NCBI RefSeq assembly: GCF_009711165.2
Contig: NZ_WMID02000012.1
Span: 62,001 to 126,000, forward strand
DNA from: Flavobacterium sp. MC2016-06
GTDB lineage: Bacteria; Bacteroidota; Bacteroidia; Flavobacteriales; Flavobacteriaceae
DNA length: 64,000 nucleotides
Direction of reading: 5' to 3'
The notes beneath the pieces are model-generated. The model made no database searches. It was not told where the DNA came from and saw only the letters and a list, made by a program, of their open reading frames with translations. Numbering within the stretch: position 1 is the first letter of the stretch; every line of letters starts with the position of its first letter. The translations under genes were made by a program, and so were the position numbers. Positions 1-7,119 of the stretch are shown here, piece by piece.

Positions 1-1808
1 ATATGACTTATAATGCTTCAAAACCATCAATGCTGGAAGATACAGAATCGATCAGTATTCAAATGAATCAATCGATGATTTTATTGCCAGAAGTTCCGAT
101 GAAACCAAGATTGGCAGACCCAAGAGTGGGCTGGTTTACAATAAGTCAATACGATTACGGAAGCAATGAATTAAAATCTGATCTTAAAACTTACATTCGC
201 CGCTGGAGATTAGAACCTAAAGATCCAGAAGCGTATGCAAGGGGAGAATTGGTTGAACCAATTAAACCAATTGTATATTATTTAGATCCTGCAACGCCTG
301 TAAAACTTAGAAAATATATTAAAGAAGGAATTGAATCTTGGCAGAAACCTTTTGAAGCTGCTGGATTTAAAAATGCAATTATTGCAAAAGATGCTCCAAC
401 AAAAGAAGAAGATCCAGATTTTAGCCCAGAAGATATTCGCTATTCTGTAATACGTTATGTGGCGAGTACGACAAGAAATGCTGTTGGACCAAGCGTTTCA
501 GACCCTAGAACAGGAGAAATTATAGAAAGTGATGTAATCTGGTACCACAATCATTTGCGTTCGTACAGAAACCGATATTTGTTAGAAACCGGAGCAGCAA
601 ATCCGTCAGCGAGAACTTTGGAAACAAGTGATCAAGAAATGGGTGATATGATGCGAATGGTTATTGCGCATGAAGTCGGGCATGCATTAGGATTTCCACA
701 TAATATGGGCGCAAGCTCTTCTTATGATACAGAAAGCTATAGAAACGGAGATTTTACACAGCAAAATGGTATTTCGGCAAGTGTAATGGATTATGCACGT
801 TATAATTATATTGCACAGCCAGGAGATAAAAACATTCGTTTTATCCGTAAAATGGGACCTTATGATAGTTATGCAGTAAATTGGGGGTATAGAGTGATTC
901 CAAATGTAAAATCTCCAAAAGACGAATTACCAACATTAGACAAATGGATTTTAGAGAAAGCTGGAAATCCAATTTATAAATTCGGAAAACAAAGCAGTGC
1001 TTTTGATCCGACATCACAGACAGAAGATATTGGTAATAATTCGATGAAAGCTAGTTCTTATGGAATGAAAAATTTAGAATATGTTGCGGCTCATTTAAAT
1101 GAATGGACAAGCAATGTGACTAATAATTATGAAGATTTAGATGAATTATACAAAGAATTATTAGACGTTTGGAGCCGTTACGTTGGGCATGTTGTTACCA
1201 ATGTTGGTGGTGTTTATGAGAATACTAAAAACCCAAATCAAGCAGGAAATGTTTATGAGGTTGTTCCAAAAGCAAAACAAATAGAAGCTATGAATTGGCT
1301 GCAAACGAATGCTTTTGCTTCTCCAACTTGGATTGTAAATGTAAATACTTTAAAAAATACCGATTTTGCGGGTTACACAGAAAGATTTAGAAACATACAA
1401 GTAAGACAATTAAACAGTTTATTAAGCTTAGGGCGTATAGGCAGATTAATGGATAACGAAATTCTTGGTGGTGATACTTATACTGCTTTGGATATGTTTA
1501 AAGATACTCGTAAAGGAATTTGGAAAGAAGCCAATACGCCAGTGAATGTAACGATTTACAGAAGAAATTTACAACGTGCTTATCTTGAAAGAATGGGCTT
1601 TTTGATGACCGAAGAAATCAAGCCAAATGATAGATCAACAATATATTATAATGTATCGCAGTCTGATCTTAGAGCTTTAGTGCGTGGCGAGTTAACTGCT
1701 TTAAGAAAATCACTTGCCGCAGCAAAAGCATTGGGAGTAAATACAGAAACAAAATATCATTATGAAGATTGTATCAAAAGAATAGATTTGATATTGAATC
1801 CGAAATAA
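1..1808 (+). CDS. Zinc-dependent metalloprotease (DUF4953/DUF5117 type), 3' part only
   Basis: The reading frame is open at the window edge; the first ATG at position 3 is probably internal, because homologues are about 200 residues longer at the N terminus (signal peptide and DUF5117-type region). About 601 residues are visible. The zinc site HEVGHALGFPHN begins near visible residue 223 and matches the extended metzincin pattern HExxHxxGxxH, followed by a conserved SVMDYARYNY stretch that resembles a Met-turn. This identifies a secreted metallopeptidase of the family annotated in Bacteroidota as zinc-dependent metalloprotease. The substrate is unknown. The gene converges on the S41 peptidase gene and is separated from it by a large palindrome. 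Family assignment is firm; the true start cannot be seen. Confidence 0.85.
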   Translation, partial: MTYNASKPSMLEDTESISIQMNQSMILLPEVPMKPRLADPRVGWFTISQYDYGSNELKSDLKTYIRRWRLEPKDPEAYARGELVEPIKPIVYYLDPATPVKLRKYIKEGIESWQKPFEAAGFKNAIIAKDAPTKEEDPDFSPEDIRYSVIRYVASTTRNAVGPSVSDPRTGEIIESDVIWYHNHLRSYRNRYLLETGAANPSARTLETSDQEMGDMMRMVIAHEVGHALGFPHNMGASSSYDTESYRNGDFTQQNGISASVMDYARYNYIAQPGDKNIRFIRKMGPYDSYAVNWGYRVIPNVKSPKDELPTLDKWILEKAGNPIYKFGKQSSAFDPTSQTEDIGNNSMKASSYGMKNLEYVAAHLNEWTSNVTNNYEDLDELYKELLDVWSRYVGHVVTNVGGVYENTKNPNQAGNVYEVVPKAKQIEAMNWLQTNAFASPTWIVNVNTLKNTDFAGYTERFRNIQVRQLNSLLSLGRIGRLMDNEILGGDTYTALDMFKDTRKGIWKEANTPVNVTIYRRNLQRAYLERMGFLMTEEIKPNDRSTIYYNVSQSDLRALVRGELTALRKSLAAAKALGVNTETKYHYEDCIKRIDLILNPK

Positions 1809-1822
1809 GAGATTTAATCAAT

Positions 1823-2024
1823 AAAAAAGAGGCTTTAAAAGTTGCCATGTGGACACAAGTATAAAAAACAACACAAATTTCACGAATTGCCACCAATTCG
1901 TTTGTGAAATTTATTTCACAAACATAGGTTATACTATTAAAATTTGTGCAAATTTGTGAAATTCGTGTTCAACATTGAATGATACTATTTATGTTCACAC
2001 GGCAGCTATTAAAGCCTCTTTTTT
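1823..2024. repeat. Large multi-branched intergenic palindrome between convergent genes
   Basis: Outer arms of 16 bases, AAAAAAGAGGCTTTAA at 1823-1838 and its exact reverse complement at 2009-2024, enclose a second imperfect pair (1871-1888 with 1951-1968, 16 of 18 matching). Inside these sit two small perfect hairpins, CGAATTG/CAATTCG at 1883-1900 and TTTGTGAAAT/ATTTCACAAA at 1901-1922. Just inside the outer arms, GCCATGTGG and CACACGGC also nearly pair. The outer arm ends in a T run on either strand, so it could terminate both converging transcripts. The inner cacaaatttcacgaatt type of sequence resembles extragenic repeats I recall from other Flavobacterium genomes. Confidence 0.75.
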
Positions 2025-2041
2025 ATATACTCCTTAATTTA

Positions 2042-3703
2042 TTATTTTGATGTGTTTGCAAAAAGAACTGCCCTGTCTAAGATTTCATCTTTTCCTTGCT
2101 GAATGCCTAAAATAGTTTGGTTTACTTCAATATCAGGAACAATACCAATGCGCTGCACTTCTTTTTTGTTTGGATAAAAGACTCCATAACAAGTAAAAGA
2201 GCCAACCATACCTTTAATAATTTGAAATCTATAATTTGCACCGTCAGCACCCGCGGTCTGATTTCCAATTACAGTAGCTTTTGGAGCAGCTTGTAAAGTC
2301 ATTGCCGTAAATTCAGAATGACTTATAGATTTTTCATTCACTAAAAGGATAACATTTCCTTTATAATAATCAGGATTAATTTTTCCGCAAGGATTTTCCT
2401 TGTTTCTCCAAATAAAGCGTCCAGGAGAATTCAGATCAGCATCTAGAGATTTTACAAATTCTTTTGGTTCGGGGTTTAAATATTCGGCTATTGCAAAATT
2501 AGTATCTCGGGGATAATTTCGAATATCAAAAATAATGGCTTTAGCATTTTTAAATTGTTCCATCATAGCCTGAACATCTTCTTCATTTAGTATACCTAAA
2601 TCAACATATCCAATATTGTTTTCCAACCATTTGTATTTATCCTTCTTGTCTTCATAATTAATTTTTAAATCTTTATAAATATATCGGTTTATTGTTTTTA
2701 CGGCTGTTTTGTCTTCTCTCACAAATTCAATTTCAGCAGTATTTGTATTTCCATTAAAAATTGCCCAGTATATATTGTTTAAGATTGCCGAATAATTTGA
2801 TCCTTCAATATATTTTTGATTCTCTTTTATAAGTTCTTCTATTGATTTTCCTTGAAGTTTAGTGATAACGTCACCTACTTTTATATCGTTTATTTTAGAT
2901 AAAGAATCGTTTTTAAAACCTGTAACAATTGCTTTATTATCAATAAATTTTACATCAAAAGGAATAAATTTATCTCCAAATTTTTCAAACATTTTATTAG
3001 CACCAAAAGAAGCATGAGTATCATTTAATTTGGCACTAAATTCTTTTAGCGATAAGTAAAAATCAAGTTCAGAATCTGGATTGATTGATCTAGGCAAGAA
3101 TTCGCTTAGAGTCAAATCCCAATTTTGATCCATTTGATATTTATAAGGAAAGAAATATTCAACATAATTCCAATAACGAAATAGAGCTAAAAGGCGCAGG
3201 TTTTTATCTTTTGCATCAAATTTGGTGTATTGAACTTCATTTGTAAATTGAATTGGTGCTGGATGATTTTCATCACCATAATCGATATAAAATTGCTTTC
3301 CCTGAATTTTATTGTTTTCAATAAATTTAAGTTTTGCCGAAAGACTTTTAGAAAAAAACTTTGTTTTTTGTATCCAAGAGAGGTTTAAATTTTTGTCAAA
3401 ATAATTAATTTTTTCAGTTGGAATTGCAGCTTTATAGGCTTTAATCTCACCCAAAGAAGTAACCCAGGTTTCTATAACATTTGAGAATTCTGTGTCTGTT
3501 TTTGCTTCTTCTACTTTAGGTAAAATTTCAAAAAGCTGTTTGTCCCAGTCAAATTTTCCACTGGCGACATTTGGATGATAATATTTTAAAAATCCCCATA
3601 TTTTACAGGTTGCAGCAAGTTTTTGATTTTCGGTTAATGTAGAATTTGCAAAACCTATTTGGGATAGAAGAAAAAGAAATGCAATTAAGATGTTTTTTCG
3701 CAT
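2042..3703 (-). CDS. S41 family C-terminal-processing peptidase, secreted
   Basis: 553 residues beginning with a signal peptide (MRKNILIAFLFLLSQIGFAN). The middle part (about 245-335) has the character of a PDZ domain, including NDIKVGDVITKLQG. The C-terminal part is an S41 catalytic domain with ENNIGYVDLG near 361, IFDIRNYPRD near 391 and the nucleophile region NEKSISHSEF near 456-465, followed by GNQTAGADG near 480. These are the usual landmarks of tail-specific proteases related to CtpA and tricorn protease. The N-terminal part (LAATCKIWGFLKYYHPNV) matches a Bacteroidota subgroup of S41 enzymes. It probably acts in the periplasm or on the cell surface; the substrate is unknown. Monocistronic, convergent with the metalloprotease gene. 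Confidence 0.9.
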   Translation of the reverse strand: MRKNILIAFLFLLSQIGFANSTLTENQKLAATCKIWGFLKYYHPNVASGKFDWDKQLFEILPKVEEAKTDTEFSNVIETWVTSLGEIKAYKAAIPTEKINYFDKNLNLSWIQKTKFFSKSLSAKLKFIENNKIQGKQFYIDYGDENHPAPIQFTNEVQYTKFDAKDKNLRLLALFRYWNYVEYFFPYKYQMDQNWDLTLSEFLPRSINPDSELDFYLSLKEFSAKLNDTHASFGANKMFEKFGDKFIPFDVKFIDNKAIVTGFKNDSLSKINDIKVGDVITKLQGKSIEELIKENQKYIEGSNYSAILNNIYWAIFNGNTNTAEIEFVREDKTAVKTINRYIYKDLKINYEDKKDKYKWLENNIGYVDLGILNEEDVQAMMEQFKNAKAIIFDIRNYPRDTNFAIAEYLNPEPKEFVKSLDADLNSPGRFIWRNKENPCGKINPDYYKGNVILLVNEKSISHSEFTAMTLQAAPKATVIGNQTAGADGANYRFQIIKGMVGSFTCYGVFYPNKKEVQRIGIVPDIEVNQTILGIQQGKDEILDRAVLFANTSK

Positions 3704-3786
3704 TATGATTTATTTGTGGTTAAGTGGTTAATTATTTCAAATATATCATATTTTTTTGCAAATAAAATAATACAAAAAAATTAAGC

Positions 3787-3823
3787 AAAAAAAAAAGCTT
3801 CAGAAATCAATCTGAAGCTTTTT
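3787..3823 (-). terminator. Rho-independent terminator of the two-repeat Spy-like gene
   Basis: AAAAAGCTTCAGA at 3792-3804 pairs perfectly with TCTGAAGCTTTTT at 3811-3823. On the minus strand the stem is followed by an uninterrupted T run (the A run at 3787-3796). Confidence 0.85.
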
Positions 3824-3829
3824 GAATTT

Positions 3830-4573
3830 TTATTTTTTATCCTTTTTGTGTTCTTTCATTTTATCTTCATGCTCTTTTTGAATTGAAGTCCATTTTTTAT
3901 ATTGATCTGCATTTAAGATGGATTTCATTTTAGCATCCGTTGCTTTATGATCTTCTTCCATTTGTTTTTTCATGGCTGCTTTATCTGCCTCAGTAGGTTT
4001 CGCGTCAGAATCTTTTCTACTTTTTTTAAGCATTGCCATTTTTGTACTTCTGTCAGATAAAAGTTCTCCAACTTTCTTTTGCTGATCGGCATTTAAATTT
4101 AAATCAGTCGTTAATTTTTGCAAATGCGCTTGATCGCGTTCTTGCGGTGATTTAAAGTCATCTTTGTGACCGCCTTTTCCTTTATGACCTTTATGATCTT
4201 TTTTAAGCGCAGTCCATTTTGTATATTGGTCAGTGTTTAAAATTGCTTTCATTTTAGCATCATTAGCTTCCTTTTCAGCAGTCATTTGTTTTTCAAAAGC
4301 CGCTTTTTCTTCAGCAGTTGGCTTTGTTTTACTGTCTTTTCGAGCATCTTTAAATTTTGCTGCTTTAGCGCTTCTCTCAGCCAAAAGCTGTTTAACCTGA
4401 TCTTGTTGTTTTTTATCTAAATTCAATTCAGAAGTTAATTTTTGTAAATGCTTTTCATTACGTTGTTCAGGAGTTAATTTTTCTTTTTGATCTTTTGCAG
4501 TCTTTTGATCGATGTTTTGTGCAAAACTTACTATTCCAACGAATAATAAAGCAGCGATAAATAATTTTTTCAT
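3830..4573 (-). CDS. Spy/CpxP-like periplasmic protein with two tandem LTxxQ-type repeats
   Basis: The start is placed at 4573 because that codon opens a signal peptide (MKKLFIAALLFVGIVSFAQ) almost identical to that of the downstream paralogue; an upstream ATG at 4612 would add 13 unrelated residues. The mature protein is highly charged and helical and contains two copies of an approximately 95-residue unit. Each copy runs from an EQR-x-KHLQKLT or QERDQAHLQKLT segment through LNLDKKQQ or LNLNADQQ, a lysine-rich stretch, and a closing ILNxDQYxKW motif. The units are joined by a His/Lys/Gly-rich linker (KDHKGHKGKGGHKDD). The pattern matches the Spy/CpxP superfamily (LTxxQ motif) of envelope-stress chaperones and metal-responsive proteins. 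The specific client or signal is unknown. Confidence 0.8.
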   Translation of the reverse strand: MKKLFIAALLFVGIVSFAQNIDQKTAKDQKEKLTPEQRNEKHLQKLTSELNLDKKQQDQVKQLLAERSAKAAKFKDARKDSKTKPTAEEKAAFEKQMTAEKEANDAKMKAILNTDQYTKWTALKKDHKGHKGKGGHKDDFKSPQERDQAHLQKLTTDLNLNADQQKKVGELLSDRSTKMAMLKKSRKDSDAKPTEADKAAMKKQMEEDHKATDAKMKSILNADQYKKWTSIQKEHEDKMKEHKKDKK

Positions 4574-4612
4574 AATTAGTTTTATTGAAAGGTTTATATC
4601 CATTAGACACAA

Positions 4613-4640
4613 TAGACTTTATTAGGTTTAATGAGATTGT
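4613..4640 (-). promoter_or_regulatory. Upstream block shared by the two Spy-like genes (copy A)
   Basis: On the plus strand the blocks TAGACTTTAT, TAGGTTTAAT and GAGATTGT follow each other without gaps, 40 bp before the start codon of the two-repeat gene. The same three blocks in the same order stand before the paralogue at 5196-5237, separated there by 9 and 5 inserted bases. No standard TAnnTTTG box is visible at either gene. Confidence 0.5.
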
Positions 4641-4698
4641 CAGATTTATCTTTTATTTAACAAAAACTATTAATGAAAATATAAAGCCTGTATAGAAT

Positions 4699-4726
4699 AA
4701 AAAAAAAGAGGCCCTTAAGCCTCTTT
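4699..4726 (-). terminator. Terminator of the single-repeat Spy-like gene
   Basis: AAAGAGGC at 4705-4712 pairs with GCCTCTTT at 4719-4726 around a six-base loop. On the minus strand it is followed by a T run, four bases beyond the stop codon. Confidence 0.8.
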
Positions 4727-4730
4727 CTTG

Positions 4731-5168
4731 TTATTGATTTTCTCTTCTTTCTTTCATTTTTTCTTTAAACTTATCTTTGTTTTCTTCCTGTATTGCTTTC
4801 CATTTAGTGTATTGGTCAGCGTTTAAGATAGATTTCATTTTAGCATCATTTGCAGCAACTTCATCAGTCATTTGTTTTTTAAAAGCAGCTTTTTCTTCAG
4901 CAGTTGGTTTTGTATTGCTGTCTTTTTTAGCCATACGCGCTTCTTTAAATTGTTCTGCTTTAGCGCTTCTATCAGCCAAAAGTTGTTTTACCTGTGCTTG
5001 TTGATTAGCATCAAGATTCAGTTCAGATGTTAGTTTTTTTAATTGTTTGTCATTTCTTTGTTCAGGAGTCATTCTCTCTCTTTGTGGTTTGGCATCAGAT
5101 CCTGTAGCATCTTGAGCAAAACTTGCTATTCCAACGAATAACATAGCTGCGATAATTAATTTTTTCAT
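4731..5168 (-). CDS. Spy/CpxP-like periplasmic protein, single repeat
   Basis: 145 residues with signal peptide MKKLIIAAMLFVGIASFAQ and one copy of the unit found twice in the neighbour: LTPEQRN-like start, LNLDANQQAQVKQLL, a Lys/Glu-rich stretch and ILNADQYTKW near the end. The two genes are clearly a tandem duplication, and the larger one has duplicated its unit again. Each has its own terminator and its own copy of the same upstream block, so they are separate transcripts that are probably co-regulated. Members of this superfamily act as ATP-independent periplasmic chaperones or inhibitors of envelope-stress sensors; the role of this pair is inferred only. Confidence 0.8.
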   Translation of the reverse strand: MKKLIIAAMLFVGIASFAQDATGSDAKPQRERMTPEQRNDKQLKKLTSELNLDANQQAQVKQLLADRSAKAEQFKEARMAKKDSNTKPTAEEKAAFKKQMTDEVAANDAKMKSILNADQYTKWKAIQEENKDKFKEKMKERRENQ

Positions 5169-5195
5169 GATTTGTTTTTTTAAGTTTATGTTGAT

Positions 5196-5237
5196 TAGAC
5201 TTTATAAAATTAATTAGGTTTAATCTTATGAGATTGT
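5196..5237 (-). promoter_or_regulatory. Upstream block shared by the two Spy-like genes (copy B)
   Basis: TAGACTTTAT (5196-5205), TAGGTTTAAT (5215-5224) and GAGATTGT (5230-5237) repeat the block at 4613-4640 with 9- and 5-bp insertions. Read on the minus strand it contains AAACC, 16 nt, GTCTAA, which loosely resembles an ECF-sigma promoter. That reading does not hold with the same spacing in copy A. Confidence 0.45.
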
Positions 5238-5365
5238 TTGTGAATAATTTAACAAATTGAAGTTTGTTAATTGCAGTGCTAACTGTTTTTTTTCTTTTTT
5301 TAAAGATTCAGAATTAATCATTAAATTTAATAAAATTATAAGTACAAATAAATAACGAATTGTAT

Positions 5366-6388
5366 ATGAGTTTATTATCTTCTTTGGGCGAAAATAAAAT
5401 AGCTTTTTTTTCGACGCAGCCTTACGATAAAACATTTTTTAATCAATATAATGAGTTTGCTTTCGAATTAGATTTTTTCGAAACCCAGCTTAATCCACAG
5501 ACTGTAACTTTAATTCAGAATTGTAGCATTGTCTGTGTTTTTGTAAATGATATTGTCAATGAAGCTGTTATTAAACAATTGGCAGAAAAGAACGTAAAAA
5601 TTATTGCTTTGCGTTGTGCAGGTTTTAATAATGTCGATCTAGAAGCTGCAAAAAAATACAATCTTAAAGTCTGCCGTGTTCCTGCCTATTCGCCGCAAGC
5701 AGTTGCAGAACACGCAATGGCAATGATTTTAACTTTAAACCGAAAAACGCATAAAGCTTACAACAGAGTTAGAGAACAAAACTTTTCCTTAAACGGATTA
5801 TTAGGTTTCGATTTATTCGGCAAAACAATCGGAATTATAGGCACTGGAAATATTGGCAAAGCTTTCGCTAAAATAGCTTTAGGATTCGGATGTAAAGTTT
5901 TGGCTTACGATATTGTCACCAATCTCGAAATGGAAAAAGACGGTGTTATTTTCGCCGATTTAAACACCGTTTTTAGAGAGAGTGATATCATTTCACTCCA
6001 TTGTCCGTTAAACGATCAGACAAAGCATATAATCAATAAAGACTCTATTGCTTTGATGAAAGAGAGCGTTATGATTATCAATACAAGTAGAGGAGGATTA
6101 ATAGAAACTGCCTGCGTGATTGAAGGCTTAAAAGAAGGCAAAATAGGTTATTTAGGAATTGACGTTTATGAGCAGGAAGAAAAACTGTTTTTCAGAGATC
6201 TTTCTGCGGATATTATTCAAGATGATAATATTCAGCGTTTAATGAGTTTTCCAAATGTTCTGGTTACGGCGCATCAGGCATTTTTTACAAACGAAGCGTT
6301 AACGCAGATTGCTATGGTTACTTATAATAATATCAAGTCATTATTGCTTGAAAATGATATTGAAAATAAAGCAGCGTTGTTGGTTTAA
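5366..6388 (+). CDS. D-2-hydroxyacid dehydrogenase (D-lactate dehydrogenase-like)
   Basis: NAD-dependent oxidoreductase of about 340 residues. The Rossmann motif GIIGTGNIGKAF lies near residue 152. The catalytic residues are recognisable in order: Arg in INTSRGG, Glu in GIDVYEQEE and His in VTAHQAFFT. This arrangement and the length fit the fermentative D-lactate dehydrogenase subgroup (LdhA/DDH), which reduces pyruvate to D-lactate. Related 2-ketoacids cannot be excluded. The ATG at 5366 is chosen over the in-frame TTG two codons upstream. The gene is divergent from the Spy-like gene and followed closely (23 bp) by a lipoprotein gene, with which it may be co-transcribed. Confidence 0.85.
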   Translation: MSLLSSLGENKIAFFSTQPYDKTFFNQYNEFAFELDFFETQLNPQTVTLIQNCSIVCVFVNDIVNEAVIKQLAEKNVKIIALRCAGFNNVDLEAAKKYNLKVCRVPAYSPQAVAEHAMAMILTLNRKTHKAYNRVREQNFSLNGLLGFDLFGKTIGIIGTGNIGKAFAKIALGFGCKVLAYDIVTNLEMEKDGVIFADLNTVFRESDIISLHCPLNDQTKHIINKDSIALMKESVMIINTSRGGLIETACVIEGLKEGKIGYLGIDVYEQEEKLFFRDLSADIIQDDNIQRLMSFPNVLVTAHQAFFTNEALTQIAMVTYNNIKSLLLENDIENKAALLV

Positions 6389-6411
6389 TACTTAATTTAA
6401 AGATAGAGATT

Positions 6412-7014
6412 ATGAGAAAAGTAATTTTAATTGCGGTTGCAATTCTAGCAATTTGTTCTTGTCAGAATAAAGAAAAACCAATAAAGAAAAATATTATCAA
6501 AGCCATTATAGAAGATACCTTAACAAAAACTGCTGCAGGTGAAGCAACTGTGGGTGATGTTTCTTCTAAAGAAGACAAAGTGGTTGAAATGATTAAAAAA
6601 CAGCTTTTAATACTCTTAAAAAAAGATCTTCCAGCAATGACAAAAGACGATAGATTCTTTTACTACGATGCTTTTGATTTAAATAATGATAAGAAAGACG
6701 AATATTTTGTTGGTTTCAATACTTCTTATTTCTGCGGAAGTGGTGGTTGTTCTGGTTATATTCTGAATAATGACGGAAGCGTAATAAATGCTTTCACCGT
6801 AACCGATTTTCCTATTTTTTCAGCAGCAACATTTTCAGGAAAATTTCAGGATCTTTTCTTTAAAAGCAATGGAAAATTTCATTTATTGAAAATGAAAAAC
6901 AATAAATATCCATCAAATCCTTCTGTTCAAGAAGTTTGGAAAGGAAATATTCCAGAAGAAAGCGTCAAGATTTTAGATTTTTATAATGGAAAAGATAAAA
7001 AGTATTCGTTTTAG
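6412..7014 (+). CDS. Hypothetical lipoprotein
   Basis: 200 residues. The N terminus is a lipoprotein signal with hydrophobic core ILIAVAILAI and a likely lipidated Cys17 (ICSC). The mature part starts with a Lys-rich stretch. It then has a region with YYDAFDLNNDKKDEYFVGF, which resembles the short acidic calcium-binding or FG-GAP-like loops found in secreted proteins, followed by a Cys/Gly-rich turn CGSGGCSGYIL. No family is recognised with certainty. It lies 23 bp after the dehydrogenase gene and ends just before a strong hairpin. Location is probably the periplasmic side of the inner or outer membrane. Confidence 0.75.
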   Translation: MRKVILIAVAILAICSCQNKEKPIKKNIIKAIIEDTLTKTAAGEATVGDVSSKEDKVVEMIKKQLLILLKKDLPAMTKDDRFFYYDAFDLNNDKKDEYFVGFNTSYFCGSGGCSGYILNNDGSVINAFTVTDFPIFSAATFSGKFQDLFFKSNGKFHLLKMKNNKYPSNPSVQEVWKGNIPEESVKILDFYNGKDKKYSF

Positions 7015-7032
7015 GAATTTTATATCAAAATA

Positions 7033-7064
7033 AAACCCGACAGGTTGAAAAACCTGTCGGGTTT
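7033..7064. terminator. Perfect 14-bp hairpin with GAAA loop between convergent genes
   Basis: AAACCCGACAGGTT (7033-7046), loop GAAA, AACCTGTCGGGTTT (7051-7064). No T run longer than three follows, but its position 18 bp after one stop codon and before the lysS stop on the other strand suggests bidirectional termination. I recall the same CCCGACAGGTT/AACCTGTCGGG sequence as a recurrent intergenic element in Flavobacterium. Confidence 0.7.
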
Positions 7065-7119
7065 GAATATTATAAAATCTAATTGGAATTTGGAATTTTT
7101 TAATTTGGAATTTAAAAAA

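Noticed and set aside
1868..1973. Repeated caaatttcacgaatt-type units as a CRISPR array
   Set aside because: The units are inverted, not direct, repeats, with no regular spacers and no cas gene in the window.
5226..5435. Open frame of 69 codons on the minus strand across the Spy-like/dehydrogenase gap
   Set aside because: It overlaps the dehydrogenase start and the shared upstream block; low-complexity Lys/Leu/Asn content suggests chance in AT-rich DNA.
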